A stretch of 10,239 nt of DNA from JALXCG01 sp026991065 [NCBI: Gemmatimonadota bacterium] (lineage in GTDB: Bacteria; GCA-2686955): contig JALXCG010000505.1 in assembly GCA_026991065.1 (NCBI GenBank), forward strand, positions 8,028 through 18,266. The letters run 5' to 3'. Below are positions 5,950 to 10,239 of the stretch, piece after piece. The stretch's first letter is position 1, and each line of letters begins with the position of its first letter. A model generated the notes under the pieces. It was not told where the DNA came from, did not search any database, and saw nothing but the letters and a program-made list of their open reading frames with translations. The translations under genes and the position numbers were made by a program.

Positions 5950-7821
5950 CTACGAAGCGGCGACCGTCAAACTGTCGCTCTTCGAGCGGTAGAACTGGTC
6001 ACGGAAATCCTCAATTGTGGCATTCGCCCGGATCTCCTCCAACCAGGATTGCAGGATCGCCCGCCGCTTCTCGGCCAACAGCCGTTGCGCGATTTCGGCG
6101 CGTTGATCGACCAGCAGCGCCGGATCCGCCGGAATCTTCTCCAGCACCTCGACCACCGCCGTAATGCCTCGCTCGGGCATCACAATCGGGTCGCTCACGC
6201 TTCCCACGGGCAGGTGGAAGGCGGTTCCCGTCACCTCGGTGCGGCTGCCGATACCATCCAGATAGGTAGTCCGCAGAATCGGCTCCTCCGGCTCATGGAC
6301 CTCCAGCCCGAGCGCCGCCGCCGCCTCCGCCAGCGAAGCACCGGCTTTGACCTTGGCTCCCAACTCCTGCCCCTTGGCCAGAGCCAGCTCCTTGCGTTTC
6401 TCTCGCTCCACCTGGATCTGCACGCGCGACCGCACCTCTTCCAGCGGTGGAATCGTCGAATCGATGCGCTCCGCGACCTGCAGCACATAGTAACTCTCAT
6501 CGCTCTCCAGAACTCCGCTCACCGCGCCGGTCTCATGCCCGAAAGCAAAAGCCATCGCTCCCTCCAACGTGCCCAGCGTCGGAATCCGATCGCTCCCGCC
6601 GAGTGGAGAGTTGGGCGGAGGTTCCGAGAACGGCGGTGTCGTCAATACCGGCAGGTCGCCGGCCGCGGCACGCAGGTCATTTGCCCGCTTGGCGTCATCG
6701 GCGATCTTCCGCGCCTGGTCATACTGCGCTTCCATCGTCGCCACGCTGCGCTTGATCTTTTTCAGAATGTGCGCCGCGTGCACCTCCTCCACCCCGGCAT
6801 CATTGGTCCGCTTCTCGATCAACCGCACCACATGCCAGCCAAACTCGGTGCGGAACGGCGCCGAAATGGTTCCCGGTTCCATCGCGAAAACCACCTGGTC
6901 GAACTCCGGAACCATCTTGCCGCGGGTAAACCAGCCCAGGTCACCCGATTGGGCGGCGCTGCCCTCGTCATCCGAGTGGATCCGCGCCAACCGTCCGAAA
7001 TCGGTCCCCCGCTTCAGTTTCTCTTCGATCGACAGAATCCGCTCATGCGCCTTCTGGATGTCGGCTTCGCTCGGACCCTTGTCGATCGCCACATAGGCCA
7101 GGCTGGCCCGTGGCGGTCGTCGATAATCTTCCTGGTGGGCCGTGTAGTAGGCCTGCAGATCCTCGTCCGTCACCTCGACCGAGTCGATGTCCTGCGGACT
7201 CACCGCAACATACCGAATCCGCGCCTTCTCGTTCTCGGCCCGAAACGCCGTCTCGATCTCATTGGAGGTGACGCGCACACTGGCTTCGGCCAACGCCTCC
7301 AACATCCGCCGCGGAAGCAGAGTGGTGCGCACATACATCTCCCGCGGCAGCCAGAACTCCGCACCGGCGCTGGCTAATGCCTGGTGGTAGGCCGTCTCGT
7401 CGAACTCGCCGCTCTCGGTCATGAACCCGGCCTGCAGTTCGCGCGGCGGGTTCTCAGTCAATTCGTTGTAGACCATGTCGTCGGTCACCCGCAGGCCGAG
7501 TGCCTTGATCTGCTTTTCCATCAGAATCGACTGCACGAACGCGTCCCAAACCCCTTCGCGCATCCGTTCACTCAACGCCTCCGGCACCGCCTGCCCGCTC
7601 TGCCGCTGATACGCTTCTCGTTGCGCCTCAAGCTGCTGGTCGTAAACGCTGAGCTTGATCTCCTCCCCGTCCACCTTGCCGACGGCACTGTCCACATGCT
7701 GAGGCATATTGCCGCGCATGCGGCTTCGATTGCCGAAGAAAAGCGAGATAATGAAGCCGACGCCCACCAGAAGAAAGAGCGAGATGATCAGGCCGGTGGC
7801 GTTGCGAATTTTAGCGAGCAT
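5950..7821 (-). CDS. Membrane-anchored periplasmic foldase, SurA/PpiD-like (parvulin family)
   Basis: A 623-residue protein with the PpiD plan: a short cytoplasmic N-terminus, one membrane helix at about 10-30 (LIISLFLLVGVGFIISLFF), then a large periplasmic part that chaperones or isomerises newly exported proteins. Residues ~43-235 are the SurA_N-like helical chaperone region (VGKVDGEEIKLSVYDQQ, then DAFVQSILMEKQIKALGL). A parvulin domain spans about 237-338 (FGRLARIHSDDEGSA, GDLGWFTRGKMVPEFDQVVF, FGWHVV), and a second, diverged parvulin-like segment spans about 346-452 (VHAAHILKKI to SYYVLQVAE). The first domain lacks the usual N-terminal His (SLAYVAI in place of SHILI) but keeps His330. 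The second has His351 but a Tyr in place of the other His. Isomerase activity is therefore doubtful and a chaperone role more likely. The ATG is supported by GGAG nine bases upstream (7831-7834). The gene faces away from rocD and converges on the exported-protein gene; it appears monocistronic. Confidence 0.9.
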   Translation of the reverse strand: MLAKIRNATGLIISLFLLVGVGFIISLFFGNRSRMRGNMPQHVDSAVGKVDGEEIKLSVYDQQLEAQREAYQRQSGQAVPEALSERMREGVWDAFVQSILMEKQIKALGLRVTDDMVYNELTENPPRELQAGFMTESGEFDETAYHQALASAGAEFWLPREMYVRTTLLPRRMLEALAEASVRVTSNEIETAFRAENEKARIRYVAVSPQDIDSVEVTDEDLQAYYTAHQEDYRRPPRASLAYVAIDKGPSEADIQKAHERILSIEEKLKRGTDFGRLARIHSDDEGSAAQSGDLGWFTRGKMVPEFDQVVFAMEPGTISAPFRTEFGWHVVRLIEKRTNDAGVEEVHAAHILKKIKRSVATMEAQYDQARKIADDAKRANDLRAAAGDLPVLTTPPFSEPPPNSPLGGSDRIPTLGTLEGAMAFAFGHETGAVSGVLESDESYYVLQVAERIDSTIPPLEEVRSRVQIQVEREKRKELALAKGQELGAKVKAGASLAEAAAALGLEVHEPEEPILRTTYLDGIGSRTEVTGTAFHLPVGSVSDPIVMPERGITAVVEVLEKIPADPALLVDQRAEIAQRLLAEKRRAILQSWLEEIRANATIEDFRDQFYRSKSDSLTVAAS

Positions 7822-7864
7822 GGAGAACCACTCCGGAACAGCGGGTTGCCGCGAGAGACTACCG

Positions 7865-7896
7865 TGAAAGGCAAAAGCAAAAAGATATCAGATCAC
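7865..7896 (-). promoter_or_regulatory. AT-rich patch upstream of the foldase gene, possible promoter
   Basis: This is the only markedly AT-rich stretch in a very GC-rich spacer, 44-75 bases upstream of the foldase start. On the - strand it contains TATCTT (revcomp of 7882-7887), a 4/6 match to a -10 box, but no recognisable -35 at 16-18 bases. The position and composition suggest a promoter; the exact elements are uncertain. Confidence 0.3.
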
Positions 7897-8341
7897 AGCC
7901 ATCAGCGCGAACGGAAAGGCATCCCCCACCGCCCTTTGGCCCCAATACACATGAACGCCTCACCTCCGGCCCCGCGCGCCTCTCCCCATTTCTTTCTTGG
8001 GATGAAGTACCGCGCCTCCGGCCCGCCGCGGGTTGCTGCCCGAAGAGGCCGGCGCCTGATCCCGCACTCTCGCCGAAAACGGTTTCTGTCCAACCCCTTG
8101 TGCTTTCGGCTCCGACCCGCTCTCCCGCTGCGTTCGGCAGCGCTCCTGGAGCCGCGATCCGCTACCACGGCCCCAGCCGCGTCGGTGGCCGCCGGCACGG
8201 ACTCCCGGTGGCGCAGCAAGACAGATCTCGGTCGCCAGTCCCCCGCCGCCCGGCATCCGGCCCCTTGGCGGCGCTCGAGCGGAGCCAGAACCGATGCGCC
8301 GGAGCGGAGTTGCAAAATTGGCCGGAGGATTCCGACAAGGC

Positions 8342-8368
8342 TTGACCTGGCGCCCCGAGTTCTGTAAG
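8342..8368 (+). promoter_or_regulatory. Possible promoter for rocD
   Basis: TTGACC (8342-8347) matches five of six positions of a -35 box. TGTAAG (8363-8368) matches four of six positions of a -10 box, but with a 15-base spacer, shorter than ideal. It would give a leader of about 95 bases before the rocD ATG. It is the best candidate in the spacer but not firm. Confidence 0.3.
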
Positions 8369-8420
8369 CGTTTTCGTCGCCATTCCCCAACCCATCTGCC
8401 CGTCCCCGGCCACCGCGGAA

Positions 8421-8442
8421 CCCGCCGCCGGCCGCCGGCGGG
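8421..8442 (+). other. GC hairpin in the rocD leader
   Basis: CCCGCCG (8421-8427) pairs perfectly with CGGCGGG (8436-8442) around an eight-base loop. It ends 17 bases before the GGAG ribosome binding site (8460-8463) of rocD. No T tract follows. It may be an incidental result of base composition or may influence translation. Confidence 0.3.
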
Positions 8443-8470
8443 AGTCGATCGCGGAAGCTGGAGAACCCCG

Positions 8471-9676
8471 ATGTCTGCTACTCAGGCCATCATTGCCCAG
8501 GATGAGCGCTTTGGCGCCCACAACTACCATCCGCTGCCGGTGGTCATCGCCGAAGCTGAAGGTGTCATCGTGCGCGACCCCGATGGCCGCGAGTATATGG
8601 ACTTTCTCTCCGCCTACTCCGCCGTCAACCAGGGTCATCGACACCCGCGGATCATCGCCGCGCTCAAAGCGCAGGCCGACCGCTGCACCCTCACCAGCCG
8701 CGCCTTCCACAACGACCGGATGGGTGAATTCCTGCAGAAGCTCTGCGCCTACACCGGCTACGAGATGGCGCTGCCGATGAACACCGGCGCCGAAGCGGTG
8801 GAGACCGCCATCAAACTGGCCCGCCGCTGGGGGGTCGAGGTCAAGGGGGTCGAAAACGGCAACCAGGAGATCATTGTCTGTGCCGACAACTTCCACGGCC
8901 GCACCTCCACCATCATCTCCTTCAGCACCGACCCCGACGCCCGTGTCAACTATGGTCCCTACGCCCCCGGATTCAAGATCATCCCCTTCGACGACGTCCC
9001 GGCTCTGGAGCAGGCGATCGGTCCGAATACCGTGGCCTTCCTGGTCGAGCCGATTCAGGGCGAGGCGGGAGTCGCGGTCCCCAGTGCCGGCTACCTCCAG
9101 GCCGTGCGTCGCGTCTGCTCTGAGCACAACGTGCTGATGATCGCCGACGAGGTGCAGACCGGCTTCTGCCGCACCGGGCGCAAATTCGCCTGCGACCACG
9201 AAGGCGTCCGCCCGGACGTGATGACCCTGGGCAAAGCACTGGGTGGCGGTGTCTTTCCGGTGAGCGCGGTGGTTGCCGACCAACCCTACATGGGAGTCTT
9301 CACCCCCGGCACCCACGGGTCCACCTTCGGCGGCAACCCGCTCGGTGCCGCGGTCGCGATCGCCGCCCTGGAGGTGCTGGAGGAGGAGAAGTTGGCGGAG
9401 CGGGCGGAGCGCCTGGGCCAGACCTTCCGCGCCGCCATGGCCAGGATCGAATGCCCCCGGATCCGCCAGGTGCGCGGCAAAGGCCTGCTCAATGCCGTAG
9501 TCTTCGACGACCAATTTGAAGCCTGGGATGTCTGCCTTGCGCTGCGCGATGCCGGCATCCTGGCCAAGCAGACCCACGGCAACATCATCCGCTTCGCGCC
9601 TCCGCTGGTGATCACCGAGGAGCAACTGCAGAGCGCTTTGCGCATCATCCGTGACGTTTTTCAGGAAATCGCATGA
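8471..9676 (+). CDS. rocD: Ornithine aminotransferase (ornithine--oxo-acid transaminase)
   Basis: A 401-residue cytoplasmic class-III PLP aminotransferase that converts ornithine and 2-oxoglutarate to glutamate-5-semialdehyde and glutamate, linking arginine/ornithine breakdown to proline and glutamate. It has the usual length and start ([11 protein letters not shown], containing the ornithine-contacting Tyr19, equivalent to human Tyr55), then [17 protein letters not shown], the phosphate-binding [10 protein letters not shown] (104-113), FHGRT with substrate Arg144 (human Arg180), EPIQGEAGV with Glu193 and Glu198 (human Glu230/Glu235), IADEVQTG with Asp226 that binds the PLP ring nitrogen, and LGKALGGG with Schiff-base Lys255. 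The Tyr/Arg/Glu set points to ornithine rather than acetylornithine or GABA. ATG 8471 is chosen because GGAG sits seven bases upstream and the family N-terminus begins here; the frame is open further upstream to 8294 but that part is unlike the family. It overlaps the next gene by ATGA. Confidence 0.95.
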   Translation: MSATQAIIAQDERFGAHNYHPLPVVIAEAEGVIVRDPDGREYMDFLSAYSAVNQGHRHPRIIAALKAQADRCTLTSRAFHNDRMGEFLQKLCAYTGYEMALPMNTGAEAVETAIKLARRWGVEVKGVENGNQEIIVCADNFHGRTSTIISFSTDPDARVNYGPYAPGFKIIPFDDVPALEQAIGPNTVAFLVEPIQGEAGVAVPSAGYLQAVRRVCSEHNVLMIADEVQTGFCRTGRKFACDHEGVRPDVMTLGKALGGGVFPVSAVVADQPYMGVFTPGTHGSTFGGNPLGAAVAIAALEVLEEEKLAERAERLGQTFRAAMARIECPRIRQVRGKGLLNAVVFDDQFEAWDVCLALRDAGILAKQTHGNIIRFAPPLVITEEQLQSALRIIRDVFQEIA

Positions 9677-10182
9677 CCTATCGTGACATCGTTCTCACCC
9701 TCTCGCCCGGGAACTTCTCCCGCCTGGTGCAGCTCTCAACGCGCAAATTCCGCGCCGAACTCTTCCAGAAGACCGGCATCCACAAAGCCACCCGGCGGAT
9801 CATCGACCCGGTCGCCCGGCGCAAGGCGGCCACCGAGCGCCTGCACCGCTTTTTCGAACTGGATGATGGTCGCCAGAGCGAAGTTGCCTTCCGCCTGATC
9901 TACGACATGCTTGCCGGCAAGCGCCGCGCCATGATCGTCGATTTTCTCGACCTGCATGAGATCCCGCACGAAGATGGGCTGACGGACGATCTTACCCGCC
10001 TGAACGAGCTGACCGTGGAGGAGCTGCGCGACTCTTTCAACAAGCTGAAAGAGAAATATCCGCCCTGTGATGTGGCGCTCTACTTCTTCTTTACCGCCGG
10101 CGATCGCGATTTTGAGGCACTCTCCGGTCGCTTGGCGGAGATGCCGGAGTTGCTCGAAGCACTGCGCACGGAGCCCGCCTGA
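9673..10182 (+). CDS. Small uncharacterised protein translationally coupled to rocD
   Basis: A 169-residue soluble protein I do not recognise. It starts at an ATG sharing four bases (ATGA) with the rocD stop, with AGGA six bases upstream, so it is very likely translated with rocD. It has no signal peptide, membrane helix or obvious catalytic motif. The composition is mostly helical and charged: a basic N-terminal half (about 24-60, RKFRAELFQK and ARRKAATERLHRFFE), a middle segment (70-105, VAFRLIYDMLAGKRRAMIVDFLDLHEIPHEDG) and an acidic helical C-terminal third with an aromatic stretch (ALYFFFTAGDRDFEAL). Codon use looks like its neighbours, and the protein is shadowed by no better frame. Coupling suggests a link to ornithine or amino-acid metabolism, or simple co-expression; function is unknown. 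Confidence 0.8.
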   Translation: MTYRDIVLTLSPGNFSRLVQLSTRKFRAELFQKTGIHKATRRIIDPVARRKAATERLHRFFELDDGRQSEVAFRLIYDMLAGKRRAMIVDFLDLHEIPHEDGLTDDLTRLNELTVEELRDSFNKLKEKYPPCDVALYFFFTAGDRDFEALSGRLAEMPELLEALRTEPA

Positions 10183-10239
10183 ACAGCGGCGTCACCAATT
10201 CACCCCGGCGCCGGCGGCCGCCGCGGCGCAACCTCCGGG

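Larger units (their letters stand above)
7822..8470. other. Large divergent intergenic region without a supported gene
   Basis: These 649 bases lie between the divergent foldase and rocD starts. Open frames cross it on both strands (for example 7902-8390 on the - strand), but the translations are Arg/Ala/Gly-rich, lack domain-like patterns and have no convincing ribosome binding site, as expected from GC-rich noncoding DNA. Visible elements are the AT-rich patch at 7865-7896, a small hairpin CGCTGC/GCAGCG at 8126-8142, a weak promoter-like pair near 8342-8368 and a GC hairpin at 8421-8442. I recognise no riboswitch, tRNA or known small RNA. Confidence 0.6.

Noticed and set aside
6049-7377. 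442-codon open frame on the + strand opposite the foldase
   Set aside because: His/Arg/Leu/Gln-rich antisense of a recognised foldase gene; no domain or ribosome binding site.
7902-8390. 162-codon open frame on the - strand in the divergent spacer
   Set aside because: Arg/Gly/Ala-rich, no domain pattern, no good ribosome binding site, and competing open frames on both strands cover the same DNA.
8162-9625. 487-codon open frame on the - strand opposite rocD
   Set aside because: Opposite an unmistakable ornithine aminotransferase; the translation is Gly/Val/Asp-rich antisense without family features.
10183-10239. Gene or terminator in the final 57 bases
   Set aside because: GC-rich with some self-complementarity, but no T tract, no start with a ribosome binding site, and too short to judge.

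Overview
The window is GC-rich DNA (roughly two-thirds G+C by eye) from a Gram-negative-type bacterium. The best lineage clue is the exported protein at 4116-5741. It ends in a FlgD/Por-like β-sandwich with the PNPFNP motif and a basic final residue, a C-terminal module very common in the FCB superphylum and related uncultured phyla (Eisenbacteria, Krumholzibacteria, Latescibacteria and similar). A membrane-anchored SurA/PpiD-like chaperone also implies a periplasm. The phylum is inferred, not proven. The left edge looks like a true contig end: the first 25 bases are an exact inverted copy of bases 63-87 and overwrite coding sequence, the mark of an assembly or amplification fold-back.

Layout. 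(1) 1-3899, + strand: an apparent operon with the 3' end of one ABC exporter half, a complete second ABC exporter half (268-2166) and a GT-C family membrane glycosyltransferase (2163-3899), joined by a 15-base gap and a 4-base GTGA overlap. (2) 3900-4115: a leader without a gene but with a good hairpin. (3) 4116-5741, +: a secreted protein with two related jelly-roll-like modules and the C-terminal sorting-type domain. (4) 5742-5949: a convergent intergenic region with a strong intrinsic terminator and a short 16-bp tandem repeat. (5) 7821-5950, - strand: a membrane-anchored parvulin-type foldase. (6) 7822-8470: a 649-bp divergent spacer with no convincing gene. (7) 8471-10182, +: ornithine aminotransferase (rocD) overlapping by ATGA with a small unrecognised protein. 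The last 57 bases are GC-rich and hold no gene I can support.

How the genes fit together. The ABC pair plus glycosyltransferase probably serves the cell envelope, exporting or flipping a lipid, glycolipid or drug-like substrate and glycosylating a lipid or surface molecule. The foldase and the secreted protein also belong to the envelope or secretion side but are separate transcription units. rocD is central amino-acid metabolism (arginine/ornithine/proline), and its tightly coupled partner is the main gene of unknown function. I see no CRISPR, phage, insertion sequence, toxin-antitoxin or defence system. The most unusual items are the split histidines of the foldase, the unknown rocD partner, the altered ABC signature and the terminal fold-back; none amounts to a clearly new system.
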